Positions 24,986 to 34,172 of a stretch of DNA of 64,000 nt are shown piece after piece. Source of the stretch: Salinibacter sp. 10B (GTDB taxonomy: Bacteria > Bacteroidota > Rhodothermia > Rhodothermales > Salinibacteraceae); assembly GCF_002954405.1 (NCBI RefSeq), contig NZ_MQWC01000004.1:322318-386317 (forward strand), read 5' to 3'. Position 1 is the stretch's first letter, and the number at the start of each line of letters is the position of its first letter. The notes beneath the pieces are model-generated. The model saw only the letters and a list, made by a program, of their open reading frames with translations. It made no database searches and was not told the DNA's origin. Made by a program: the position numbers and the translations under genes.

Positions 24986-25828
24986 TTAATGGGTTGTGCG
25001 TCGCTCCGGCCCGGATGCAGTTTGCTCCGTGACGTACGTTTCCGGTCGACGATCCCCAAGAGTATCGTTGTAACGGTTAATGTCGCGGCTGCGCGCCTCA
25101 TGCGGATCAAACGATTCGATTGCGATCTCCACCTCGTCACGAGGGCCACGGTGCAGAATATCGCCCGTGGGGGCACAGATTTCGCTCATCCCGATAAAGG
25201 TCAACGACTCCGTCTCATTCGTCTCCGTCCCGAATCGATTGGCCGTGATGGTGTAGACGTGATTCTCACGGGCTCGTACCGGCATAGAATCCGGGCAATG
25301 AGGCAGGACTAGATTGGACGGGTGAGCGATCACATCTGCCCCTTGCAGGGCTAAGCTCCGCGCAGCCTCTGGAAAGTACCAGTCGAAGCACACCATCATG
25401 CCTAGCATGTAGGACGTCCCATCTCGGGTGGATGCCTCGAAGACAGGGAAGCCGAGATTGCCAGGCTCAAATCGCTCTGTTTCCTCGTAAAAGAGATGGA
25501 CCTTTCGGTACGTTTCCGTGGATCCATCCGGCCGAACGAGTACAGCACTGTTGTAGAACACCTCCCCATCCCGCTCGGCAAGCCCCGCTACGAGTGTAGT
25601 ACCGGTTGCAGAGGCCCATTCTCGTAGAGCCTGGGTCGTCGTCCCATCTGGAATCGGCTCCGCTACCTCCTGCAAATGTGCCTGAGACTGAAAAAAGTAC
25701 CCCGACGTGAAAAGCTCCGGCAACACGAGAAGGTCCGCGTCGAGAGTAGATATGTGATCAGCGACGGCATCACGGTTCTCAGTGGGCCGAAGATACTGGG
25801 GGGCAAACTGAAGGTATCCTGCCTTCAT
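24986..25828 (-). CDS. Carbon-nitrogen hydrolase (nitrilase superfamily)
   Basis: A cytosolic amidase or related C-N hydrolase of 280 residues. The Glu-Lys-Cys triad is readable in LLVLPELFTSGYF (Glu), ETYRKVHLFYE (Lys) and GMMVCFDWYFPEAAR (Cys). The overall pattern matches bacterial omega-amidase/N-carbamoyl-putrescine-amidase-like proteins, but the substrate cannot be told. It is monocistronic, ends at the shared terminator, and carries the TTTCYGTTATTGCA motif 26 bp upstream of its ATG. Confidence 0.9.
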   Translation of the reverse strand: MKAGYLQFAPQYLRPTENRDAVADHISTLDADLLVLPELFTSGYFFQSQAHLQEVAEPIPDGTTTQALREWASATGTTLVAGLAERDGEVFYNSAVLVRPDGSTETYRKVHLFYEETERFEPGNLGFPVFEASTRDGTSYMLGMMVCFDWYFPEAARSLALQGADVIAHPSNLVLPHCPDSMPVRARENHVYTITANRFGTETNETESLTFIGMSEICAPTGDILHRGPRDEVEIAIESFDPHEARSRDINRYNDTLGDRRPETYVTEQTASGPERRTTH

Positions 25829-25854
25829 GACTGACTGTGGTATTACGAGGAGAT

Positions 25855-25868
25855 TGCAATAACAGAAA
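25855..25868 (-). repeat. 14-bp intergenic motif TTTCYGTTATTGCA, copy 2
   Basis: TTTCTGTTATTGCA on the minus strand, 26 bp upstream of the nitrilase-family ATG. Confidence 0.55.
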
Positions 25869-25906
25869 TAAAATAGGAGAGTGCTCGGACACGCAGAGCC
25901 CCTCCC

Positions 25907-26398
25907 TTATAGGCCTTCTATTACGGCAAGGATCTGATCAAAATCCGGCTGCTTTCCGGCATTCTCAAGGACTTCCTGGTAACGTAACACTCCCTCCCCG
26001 TCCACAACGAACGCTGCACGCTTCGAAATGCGATCGAGGTTCATCGGAGTAAAGTTGGAGTCGTACTTTGCCCCGTACATCTCACTCACCATCGCATTGT
26101 GATCACTCAAAAGCGGAAAGTCGAACGCCTCCACCGAACGGAACTCGTCAAGCACAAACGGTGAGTCCGTAGAGATGCCCACGACCGTTGTCTCCCCAAA
26201 CTGATCGAGGCCATTGTTTACCCTGTTGAGTTCGGTCGTACAGACGCTAGTGAAGGCCCCCGGAAAAAAGAGCAGTACGACCGGGTGCCCGCGATGCTCC
26301 GAAAGCTGCCACCGCTCACCGTCGTGCGTAAAGAGTTCAAAATCCGGTGCCGTACGTCCCACCTCTACCGGAACGGGATCATCGGGAACTGGGCTCAT
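25907..26398 (-). CDS. Peroxiredoxin (AhpC/TSA family, AhpE/Prx-like)
   Basis: Reduces peroxides in the cytosol. The 163 residues include VGRTAPDFELFTHDGE, the peroxidatic motif FPGAFTSVCTTEL and TVVGISTDSPF. The Thr/Ser-x-x-Cys arrangement is complete. A second cysteine is not obvious in the sequence, pointing to a 1-Cys type that relies on an external thiol. It stands 51 bp upstream of the end of the permease gene, in the same direction. Confidence 0.93.
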   Translation of the reverse strand: MSPVPDDPVPVEVGRTAPDFELFTHDGERWQLSEHRGHPVVLLFFPGAFTSVCTTELNRVNNGLDQFGETTVVGISTDSPFVLDEFRSVEAFDFPLLSDHNAMVSEMYGAKYDSNFTPMNLDRISKRAAFVVDGEGVLRYQEVLENAGKQPDFDQILAVIEGL

Positions 26399-26449
26399 CG
26401 TAATAGTCAGGTCGTTCGAAAGAACGAGAGAGAAATCGTATGAATCCGA

Positions 26450-27703
26450 TTACTGGAATCGGATGGCGCGGACCGGTTCCACCTGAGCAGCCACTCGAGC
26501 GGGAATGTACGCCGCCACCCCACAGAGGATCAACGTAAGCGTACCCACAATCAGGTAGTCCATGGGATTCAACTCGATGGGAGCAGTTGTCATGTAGTAC
26601 GCCTCGGCCGGAAGCGGAATCAACTCAAATCGCAACTGAATGTAGCCGAGTGTGAGGGCCAGAGCCGACCCGATGAGCGTCCCCACTCCGCCGATCAGCA
26701 CGCCGAAGGAAAGAAACAACCGCTTCAGGGTCCGCCCCGACGTGCCTAAGCTTTGGAGAACTCCGATCTCACGGGTCTTCTCGAGAATAAGCATGAGCAG
26801 CGTGCCGACGATATTGAACGCCGCTACGAGCACGATGACTCCAATCACCAGCGGGATGATACTCTGCTGAAGATCCACCCAGGCAAAGAGGGATGAGTAG
26901 GGCTGAATCTGATGGATGGTGCGTGCCGTAGCGGGAAATCCGGCCCGCCGTTCAATTTGTGCAGCTACGGAGTCGACCGTTGAGAAATCCCGCACCGTTA
27001 CGTCGAAGCGACTCACGCCCCCCTTCGGCATGCCCACAAGACGACGCGCAGTTCCTAGATCCGTGAAAACAAAATGGTCGTCGATGTTTGATAGCGAAGT
27101 TTCATAAAGGCCGGCCACGACGAACTGCTTCACCCGAGGCCGGCGGAGCTGTACCCCCCCGCCGTTCTGGCCCTCATTCCGCAATGAAAACGCCGTCACA
27201 ACCTGCCCCAAATCAAGCCCGAGCCGATTGGCAAGTGCAGCCCCCACCACGAGCGGCGGGTGCTCATGCGTTCCCTGCTCCAACTCAAACGTCCCGCGCT
27301 TCACGTGCTCCCGGAGATATGACGGCGGAGCGTCGGTCCCCAAGAGCCGAACCCCATCAATAGACTTTGCTGACTGTCGGAGCAGGACGATGCCTTCCAC
27401 CATGGGCGCTGCACGGGTCACGCCTTCAGTGGACAATAGAGTATCTTGAAGCGCTCCTGCCTCTGTTAGTGGACGATCTCGAAAGTAGCTCTGCACCTGA
27501 ACGTGCGCTCCAAACCCGATAATTTTCTCGGTAATCTCTTGGCTGAAACCGCGCACGATGGAGAGGGAAAGCAGTAGGGCGGCCACTCCAAGCGCGACCC
27601 CGCCAATGGCTACGTAGGTCACAAAGCGCAGAAAGCTCCGTCCTTCAGCTCGTCCCTCTGCCCCACGCAGATACCGGAGAGCCATGAAATGTTCAAAGCG
27701 CAC
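26450..27703 (-). CDS. ABC transporter permease, LolC/LolE (FtsX-like) family
   Basis: An inner-membrane permease resembling the lipoprotein-releasing subunits LolC/E. The N-terminus VRFEHFMALRYLRG, one membrane helix (YVAIGGVALGVAALLLSLSI), a long periplasmic domain and three C-terminal helices form the standard 4-TM layout; EKTREIGVLQSLGTSGRTL is the conserved coupling-helix motif. A GTG start at 27703 is preferred; a TTG two codons upstream is possible. No LolD ATPase is adjacent. About 417 residues, normal length. Confidence 0.88.
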   Translation of the reverse strand: MRFEHFMALRYLRGAEGRAEGRSFLRFVTYVAIGGVALGVAALLLSLSIVRGFSQEITEKIIGFGAHVQVQSYFRDRPLTEAGALQDTLLSTEGVTRAAPMVEGIVLLRQSAKSIDGVRLLGTDAPPSYLREHVKRGTFELEQGTHEHPPLVVGAALANRLGLDLGQVVTAFSLRNEGQNGGGVQLRRPRVKQFVVAGLYETSLSNIDDHFVFTDLGTARRLVGMPKGGVSRFDVTVRDFSTVDSVAAQIERRAGFPATARTIHQIQPYSSLFAWVDLQQSIIPLVIGVIVLVAAFNIVGTLLMLILEKTREIGVLQSLGTSGRTLKRLFLSFGVLIGGVGTLIGSALALTLGYIQLRFELIPLPAEAYYMTTAPIELNPMDYLIVGTLTLILCGVAAYIPARVAAQVEPVRAIRFQ

Positions 27704-28042
27704 ACTCAAGACAGCAAATCAATTATCAGAACAAGGCGATCGCATCCCCCGAAAGGATTCCATGGGTTGTACATTTTCGGGACAACCTGTATGAGTGCCC
27801 CAACGGGTGTACGGTACCTGAGTTGCGGACCCCGTCGTGGGGATCGACCGAGGCCCGGAAGCGTTTCCGAACATGGACAAACACCGGTCCGTATCGAAAA
27901 TAGCGTTACTGATCCGTATCGATCTCCATCCTCCCTGTTCTAGGGAAGAATGCAGTTTTGAATTCAGTGGGCCTCACGAAGGGCCCAGGTAACGCTTGTC
28001 TTCGATGCATCGTCGAACAGCACGTCTATTCCCGTACCGACT
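27704..28042. other. Intergenic region upstream of pruA with a 10-bp direct repeat
   Basis: About 340 bp without a convincing gene. It holds a perfect direct repeat TCCGTATCGA (27888-27897 and 27913-27922, 25 bp apart) and a short inverted repeat GGTTGT/ACAACC near 27765-27787. The repeats are candidate regulator sites for pruA; no riboswitch was recognised. Confidence 0.35.
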
Positions 28043-29731
28043 ATGAAGAATGCCATTGCGAGTGTACCGACGCCCCAAAACGAACCGACGCTGTCGTATG
28101 CCCCCGGCTCCGAGGAGCGCCGCTCCGTAAAAGCGCGCCTGCAAGAAATGCGCAACGACACCGTTGAAGTTCCAGCCTTCATTGGCGGGGAGGCCGTCCA
28201 TACCAACGAGACAAGTCGTATTTCTCCCCCACACGACCATCAGCACACCCTGGGACACGTGCACCAATCTGGGGGCGACGAGGTCGATCGTGCAATTGAT
28301 GCGGCCCTCGAAGCGAAAGCCGAATGGGCCGGAATGGACTTTTCGGATCGGGCCGCGATTTTCCTTCGCGCCGCCGACCTGATTGCCGGTCCGTACCGGG
28401 ATACGCTCAACGCGGCCACTATGCTCGGGCAGGGCAAAAGTATCCACCAGGCCGAGATCGATGCCGCCTGCGAGTTGATTGATTTCCTGCGCTTCAACGT
28501 CCACTTCGCAGAGCAAATCTACCGCCGTCAGCCGAACAGCTCGGAGGGCGTGTGGAATCAATTGCAGTATCGTCCGCTGGAAGGCTTTGTTCTCGCCGTT
28601 ACCCCCTTCAACTTCACCGCCATTCAGGCGAACCTCCCGACGGCCCCGGCTCTGATGGGGAACACGGTGCTCTGGAAGCCGGCCTCCCGCTCGGTCTACT
28701 CTGCATACTATACCTACAAAATTCTGGAAGAAGCCGGACTGCCGCCGGGCGTCATTAACATGCTTCCCGCCGATGAGGGAAGTGCGGTAGGCACCCCCGC
28801 CTTGGAGTCTGAACACTTTAGTGGCCTTCACTTCACAGGCTCCCAGAAAACGTTCAATCACCTTTGGTCAACAATCGGGGAGAATCTGGGACGATACCGG
28901 ACGTACCCCACGATTGTAGGAGAAACCGGCGGCAAAGACTTCATTGTCGCACACCCCTCCGCTGACGTCTCGCAACTGTCGACCGCAATTGTTCGAGGAG
29001 CCTACGAGTATCAGGGTCAGAAATGCTCTGCCTCGTCCCGGCTCTACGTTCCCCGCTCTCTTTGGCCAGAGGTGCGCGATGAAGTCGGTACACACCTGGA
29101 CGACATCAGCATGGGACCACCGGAGGACTTCACCAACTTCGTCAATGCTGTTATCGACCAGCGGGCATACGACAAGATTGTTGGCTACATCGAAGACGCC
29201 CGAGAAGACGAGAATGCTGAGATTGTGTTCGGGGGCAACTACGACGACTCGACCGGCTACTTCATCGAGCCCACACTCATCCGAGCGCTCGACCCGAAGC
29301 AAACGACCATGAAGGAGGAAATCTTCGGACCGGTCACCACCGTGTACGTTTACCCCGACGAGGAGTACGCCTCCACCCTTTCCCTCGTCGACGAGACCTC
29401 GCCGTACGGCCTCACCGGATCGATCTTCGCCTCCAACCGAACCGCAATCAAACTCGCAAGCGATGTCCTCGAACAGGCTGCCGGCAACTTCTATATCAAC
29501 GACAAGCCGACTGGCGCCGTAGTGGGGCAGCAGCCCTTTGGTGGCGCACGACGCTCCGGCACGAACGACAAGGCCGGCTCCATCTTCAATCTGGAGCGCT
29601 GGGTCTCCCCCCGGGCGATAAAGGAAAACCTCAATCCGCCCACCAATTATGAGTACGAGTGGAATCAGCCGGACGCAGCTGACGAACCGGCGATTCGCAC
29701 CGAGGCTGGAGACGGATCAATCGCCTCCTAA
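28043..29731 (+). CDS. pruA: 1-pyrroline-5-carboxylate dehydrogenase
   Basis: Oxidises glutamate-gamma-semialdehyde to glutamate, the last step of proline catabolism. The 562 residues match stand-alone P5C dehydrogenases. The NAD-binding and catalytic elements are present: NFTAIQANLPTAPALMGNTV, LHFTGSQKTF, catalytic Glu294 in VGETGGKDF and Cys328 in GQKCSASSRLY, plus EEIFGPVTTVYVY. No proline dehydrogenase gene is adjacent. The start gives the expected N-terminus. Confidence 0.95.
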   Translation: MKNAIASVPTPQNEPTLSYAPGSEERRSVKARLQEMRNDTVEVPAFIGGEAVHTNETSRISPPHDHQHTLGHVHQSGGDEVDRAIDAALEAKAEWAGMDFSDRAAIFLRAADLIAGPYRDTLNAATMLGQGKSIHQAEIDAACELIDFLRFNVHFAEQIYRRQPNSSEGVWNQLQYRPLEGFVLAVTPFNFTAIQANLPTAPALMGNTVLWKPASRSVYSAYYTYKILEEAGLPPGVINMLPADEGSAVGTPALESEHFSGLHFTGSQKTFNHLWSTIGENLGRYRTYPTIVGETGGKDFIVAHPSADVSQLSTAIVRGAYEYQGQKCSASSRLYVPRSLWPEVRDEVGTHLDDISMGPPEDFTNFVNAVIDQRAYDKIVGYIEDAREDENAEIVFGGNYDDSTGYFIEPTLIRALDPKQTTMKEEIFGPVTTVYVYPDEEYASTLSLVDETSPYGLTGSIFASNRTAIKLASDVLEQAAGNFYINDKPTGAVVGQQPFGGARRSGTNDKAGSIFNLERWVSPRAIKENLNPPTNYEYEWNQPDAADEPAIRTEAGDGSIAS

Positions 29732-29783
29732 CTGTTCATCGGGGGGAATTCCCCCGTGCATTCTGCTGCTGAGCCTTTTTGCT

Positions 29784-30257
29784 GTGCACACTGTCTTTCA
29801 GAGCATTCACCATCCGGAAGACACCCCCAGCAGCCTAGTGTATGCCCGCGCCCTGGTTGCCCCAATTGGGGCCTGCACAACGCCCGTAATGATTGGGGCC
29901 GCTGCTACTGCCCTTCAGGGGCAACCGGTGTGGGCATACTTGGTCTGGGGCTTTCCTGCGGCGCTCCTCGTCGCGTCCGTTTGGACCCAGTTTGCGTTGT
30001 CCACGACGGCCGCCGAGGTGCATCTAAAACCAGGACAATGTGCCATTCGAAGTGTCCAGGAGGTCCTACGGGACGCACCACCTGAATTCCATCCTCTGTT
30101 CAACGTTCGGACGACGCCCTCGCGCATTGAAATTGCCTTGGGATGGGATACACAAATCTGTGCACGCTCAGACTGGCCGGAATATGGGAAACTCCGCGAC
30201 GCTGCACAGCACGCTGTTGATAGTCATTCCGACCCTGTGGATACTACTCCTGGTTGA
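29784..30257 (+). CDS. Hypothetical protein with two membrane helices
   Basis: Not recognised. The frame runs through two hydrophobic segments (ALVAPIGACTTPVMIGAAAT and VWAYLVWGFPAALLVASVW) into a soluble C-terminal part of about 85 residues (TTAAEVHLKPGQCAIRSVQ). The start is uncertain: GTG at 29784 is used, while the frame continues upstream into the end of pruA. It may be cotranscribed with pruA. Confidence 0.5.
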   Translation: MHTVFQSIHHPEDTPSSLVYARALVAPIGACTTPVMIGAAATALQGQPVWAYLVWGFPAALLVASVWTQFALSTTAAEVHLKPGQCAIRSVQEVLRDAPPEFHPLFNVRTTPSRIEIALGWDTQICARSDWPEYGKLRDAAQHAVDSHSDPVDTTPG

Positions 30258-30284
30258 GGTGTTTGGTGTTTTAATTTGCTAACT

Positions 30285-30298
30285 TGCAATAACGGAAA
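30285..30298 (-). repeat. 14-bp intergenic motif TTTCYGTTATTGCA, copy 3
   Basis: TTTCCGTTATTGCA on the minus strand, 60 bp upstream of the GntR gene that is read on the plus strand, so its orientation is opposite to that of the other copies relative to the nearest gene. Confidence 0.5.
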
Positions 30299-30358
30299 CA
30301 GACCGGCACTTCACAGTTTCCGCTCTTTTCTTTCGGTCAGGCGACCCCACTCCTGCCA

Positions 30359-31291
30359 ATGCCTCGTATTGAATTGGACTCTACGTCAAAACGGCCTGTT
30401 CGCGAACAGTTGATCGAGCAGCTGCGCTACCTCATCGCTACAGGCCACTACCAGGTAAACGACACTCTTCCGTCCACTCGGACCTTGGGGGATCAGCTTG
30501 ATATCTCCTTCCATACCGTCCGAAAAGCCTACCAGGAGCTGGAAGAAGAAGGTCTCCTCGAAGCGAAAGTCGGAAGCGGATACACCGTCCAGGAACGAAC
30601 GCCCCTCGCGAAGAGCGAACGCATCGAACGCGGCGCAAAAGTCGTGAATGAGACGCTCCAAACGCTGGTGGGACTGGGCCTGAGTGAAGCAGAGATCGAG
30701 GCCCTTTTCCAGGAACAAGCCAATCTGCTGGATCACAGTAATTTAGAGCGCAAGCTCGTGGTGGTGGGCCCTCATCCGGAGCTGAATGCCATGTATGCTG
30801 AGCAGCTCCGTTCGGCTCTGCAGCAGTCCGTACGTCCCATCTCCCTCTCACAGCTAGAGCGACACCAAGACGCAGATTACGCCTTTGCTCCGTACCCGTT
30901 CTTATCAGAAGTGCTCCGAAATCTACCGCGGGGAGACACCCTGGGATTCGTCACACACGTGCCGTCTCGTGTACTGGAGCGAACGGCCCGTCTCTTGGAC
31001 CGGGAAGCACTGGGGCTCGTGACCCGATACCGTGACACCATTCCTCCTCTTTCTGAAGAGCTCCGAACCGACACTGCGTATGGGGGCCAGGTGATTGCCG
31101 CCTCCATCGAAGAAGGTGTCGAACATCTCCCCAACGTAATAGAACAGACGGACCTTCTACTGTACACGCCCGAAAGCAAGCGACGCCTGCTTCCGTTCCT
31201 CGGAGACAATGAAGACCTGGATGCCGTCGAGCTCGAGATGATCGTCAGTTCGGACTCGATAGACGCAATTGGCGAGTCGGTCCCTGCATAG
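30359..31291 (+). CDS. GntR-family transcriptional regulator
   Basis: The 310 residues begin with a GntR winged helix (VREQLIEQLRYLIATGHYQ, LPSTRTLGDQLDISFHTVRK, LEAKVGSGYTV). The C-terminal 230 residues are not an aminotransferase or a UTRA domain; they show LVVVGPHPELNAMYAEQL and GFVTHVPSRVLERTARLL, possibly a ligand-binding fold. The ligand and targets are unknown. It converges with the 7TM-HD gene, stop to stop, 32 bp apart. Confidence 0.88.
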   Translation: MPRIELDSTSKRPVREQLIEQLRYLIATGHYQVNDTLPSTRTLGDQLDISFHTVRKAYQELEEEGLLEAKVGSGYTVQERTPLAKSERIERGAKVVNETLQTLVGLGLSEAEIEALFQEQANLLDHSNLERKLVVVGPHPELNAMYAEQLRSALQQSVRPISLSQLERHQDADYAFAPYPFLSEVLRNLPRGDTLGFVTHVPSRVLERTARLLDREALGLVTRYRDTIPPLSEELRTDTAYGGQVIAASIEEGVEHLPNVIEQTDLLLYTPESKRRLLPFLGDNEDLDAVELEMIVSSDSIDAIGESVPA

Positions 31292-31323
31292 AGGCGAGAG
31301 AATACAGCGACAGAACGGCCGTA

Positions 31324-34026
31324 TCAGGATTGGTTCTCGGTCGCAGACGACTCGTCCTCCTCTTCTGCTCGGGCCTGTGCATCTTCCTTGGGCTCCTCGG
31401 TCTGCTCAGGGTCGGACCCCCCCTGTCCATTCCCCACCGCAGACGGCGACATGTCGTGCGTAATCGTCCCCTCCGTCGCCTCCGCGTGCTCGGCACGGTA
31501 GTGGGGAGACGCTTCGGCCAATTCGGGCCGGGGCTCACGGGGATCGCGAAGGCCCGGCGTTCGATCAAGATTCTCAGTCTCGGGCTCTTCTTCCTCTCCC
31601 CAGGGTCCGTCTTCTACCTCCACCGATACCCCGTCGTACGGTTCTTCCCCGACCACGGAGACAACGGTTGGGGACTCTTCCTCTTCCTGTTCGTCCTCCT
31701 GATCGGGATACTTGACCCGCACGTGATAAATCCCGAGCAGCATCTTCAGGAAGGTATCCTTTATCTGACGAAGGTCCCGGAAGGTCAGATCCGTATTGTC
31801 GAGTTGCCCGTCCTCGATCCGCTCCTGGAAGATAAGATCGATGAGCGATTTCAGGCGGTTGTGCGTCGGGTCATCGAGACTCCGGCTCGCAGCCTCTACC
31901 GAGTCGGCTAGCATGAGAATTCCGGTTTCCTTCGAATCCGGCTTCGGACCCGGATATCGGAACTCCGACTCCAACACTGGGGAGTCGTTCTCGTCTGCAT
32001 TTCCAACCGCCTTTCGGTAAAAGTATTCAATCCGGGCCGTCCCGTGGTGCATCGGAATGAATTTTAGCACGCGCTCCGGAAGATTGTACTCTTTCCCCAT
32101 CTCAAGCCCCTCTTTAACGTGGCTCGCGATGATGAGCGCGCTCATGCGCGGCTTCAGCCGATCGTGGGGGTTAACGCCGGCACGCTGATTTTCCACGAAG
32201 TACTCCGCCTTCTGCTTTTTGCCGATGTCATGGTAGAGGGCTCCTACCCGTGTGAGCAACGTGTGGGCTCCAATCCGATCGGCAGCCGCTTCCGCCAAGT
32301 TGGCCACCTGGAGGGAGTGGTTAAAGGATCCGGGTGCCCGCAAACTCAGATCTTTTAGGAGCGTGTTGTTCGTATCCGAAAGCTCCAGGAGCGTCAGGTC
32401 CGTCGTGATGTCGAACGTTCGCTCCAGCGCCCAGAGGAAGAGTGAGGCCGTAATGGTGAACGAGGACCCAATGGCCGCAAAAATAAGCTCACGGCCGTAC
32501 AACATACTGGGCGTTCCCAGGTACAGCCAACTCGCTGTTAGAACCAGCAGGTACCCAAAAAAGACCAGTCCGGCACTCACAAAGAACTGCCCGCGATTCT
32601 TGATGTCCCGTACACTAAAGATGCCGAATGCCCCGGCAAAGAAGCTGGCAAGCGTATACTCCAGGTCCAAGCCCAGCATTTGTCCCCCGGTGAAGGCAAG
32701 AACCAGAGTCCCGAATAGCCCAATGCGTGAATTGAAAACAATGGTCAGGAGAACCGACGCCAGTGCGACCGGAACCGCATAGAGATTCACCCAAGACACA
32801 CGCACCCCCACCCCGAAGAGAACGACAATGAACCCCAGGAGCAAGGTAATCAGGATCATGTCCCGATCCTCGCGCCAGATGTCAAGGCGAAGCAAGTAGA
32901 GATAAAAGAAGAAGAAGCAGAAGCCCAGCAGAGCAAACAAGCCCTCCCCGAGGATCTGCTTCCACACAATGGCCGAAGCCATACGCTCATTTCGAACCCG
33001 TTCCAGGGAGGTGAGCTGGCGCTTAATTTCGGCCGTGACACGTCCTCCCTTTTGAACAATCACCTCTCCCTTTTCCACACCGCCTTGAATTGACGTAACA
33101 TTGCGGGCCCGACGGTTGCGCTCTTGCAGCGTCTCGGCGCGCATGTACTGCAAGGAGGGCTGGAAAATGCCCCGAAAAAAGGAAAACGCAATGTCCGCGT
33201 ATGCCGGATTGTCCTGGAAGGTCTCCTGAAGCTGCTTCTCGACGTACTCGTACGCCTCATTCAACCCGTAGACGTTGTCCTTGTCGACCGATCGCTGAAT
33301 TCGTTCTTCTTGGTTGCGGACGATAATAACATCCGTGGAGACCGAATCGCGAGAGCGGTCCATCACCCCAACATTGAGAAGCTGTGTGGCAAGCTGAAAG
33401 GCCTCTCCCAACAGCTCGTCATCAAGGGCTTGGTCGGAAGCCCCCGTATCGGCTCGCGATCCTTCACTCAAGCCCTGTACTCTCCTCACGTGCTGTTGGG
33501 TAAGCGTTTCCCACTGGTTGGGGGGGAGAGCCACGACCGCATTGCGGCGATACTGCACGTATCGGGCTGAATCTTCCCGGGCCGCCGCGATCTCCCCCTG
33601 TGATCGGTGGTAGCGGGCACTGGCATACGCATCGAGGATGCGGTCGAGCTGCCGTTCCAGAACGTCCCGATTCTCGACGACTTTCTGTCGCGCATTGCTC
33701 AGCTCTCGAAAGTACGGGGGCGTATTTTGCCGCACTGTGTCCCGCTTTGCCTCCACCCGCTCCTGATCCACATAGACCGGAAAGTCGAACGGGGCCTCCA
33801 GCGTCGACTGGCGCCACGTATCTCCCACCTGTACAGTGTACTCGTAGACCTCGCCCCGGGGAAAGGCCGCCGCCGTAATCCCGATAAGAAAGAGAAGCAA
33901 CCCCGCCCGAAGGGCCCAAAATTGCCACCGAGAGGAGTCCTCTCCCGAACGACCGCTAGTCTCGAGCTCGTGGCCCACAGGCTGTGCAGTGCGACGGCCC
34001 CAGCCAAGTTGGTCAAAAAGTCCCAT
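31324..34026 (-). CDS. 7TM-HD phosphodiesterase, PgpH-like (probable c-di-AMP hydrolase)
   Basis: A 900-residue membrane enzyme. One N-terminal helix (about 37-55) is followed by a long extracytoplasmic 7TMR-HDED domain (about 60-330), seven helices (about 350-530), and a cytosolic HD domain with HSLQVANLAEAAADRIGAHT, YHDIGKK and IIASHVKEG. This order is that of PgpH, which degrades c-di-AMP in Gram-positive bacteria and many Bacteroidota. The last 120 residues are a Glu/Ser/Pro-rich acidic tail with no homology, longer than usual and consistent with a halophile. c-di-AMP as substrate is inferred from the family. Confidence 0.9.
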   Translation of the reverse strand: MGLFDQLGWGRRTAQPVGHELETSGRSGEDSSRWQFWALRAGLLLFLIGITAAAFPRGEVYEYTVQVGDTWRQSTLEAPFDFPVYVDQERVEAKRDTVRQNTPPYFRELSNARQKVVENRDVLERQLDRILDAYASARYHRSQGEIAAAREDSARYVQYRRNAVVALPPNQWETLTQQHVRRVQGLSEGSRADTGASDQALDDELLGEAFQLATQLLNVGVMDRSRDSVSTDVIIVRNQEERIQRSVDKDNVYGLNEAYEYVEKQLQETFQDNPAYADIAFSFFRGIFQPSLQYMRAETLQERNRRARNVTSIQGGVEKGEVIVQKGGRVTAEIKRQLTSLERVRNERMASAIVWKQILGEGLFALLGFCFFFFYLYLLRLDIWREDRDMILITLLLGFIVVLFGVGVRVSWVNLYAVPVALASVLLTIVFNSRIGLFGTLVLAFTGGQMLGLDLEYTLASFFAGAFGIFSVRDIKNRGQFFVSAGLVFFGYLLVLTASWLYLGTPSMLYGRELIFAAIGSSFTITASLFLWALERTFDITTDLTLLELSDTNNTLLKDLSLRAPGSFNHSLQVANLAEAAADRIGAHTLLTRVGALYHDIGKKQKAEYFVENQRAGVNPHDRLKPRMSALIIASHVKEGLEMGKEYNLPERVLKFIPMHHGTARIEYFYRKAVGNADENDSPVLESEFRYPGPKPDSKETGILMLADSVEAASRSLDDPTHNRLKSLIDLIFQERIEDGQLDNTDLTFRDLRQIKDTFLKMLLGIYHVRVKYPDQEDEQEEEESPTVVSVVGEEPYDGVSVEVEDGPWGEEEEPETENLDRTPGLRDPREPRPELAEASPHYRAEHAEATEGTITHDMSPSAVGNGQGGSDPEQTEEPKEDAQARAEEEDESSATENQS

Positions 34027-34172
34027 AGCGTGGAATCACTCAGTCAAAGCGGTACAGCAGAGAATTGACCTCTCAGTTCGTAAAAGGGTGAATGCCGGCC
34101 CCCATCAAGAGGATCCTCCGGCCGAAATGATCCAACGAGAATGGGGACAGGGACGGCCCGCTGCTGCACCGA

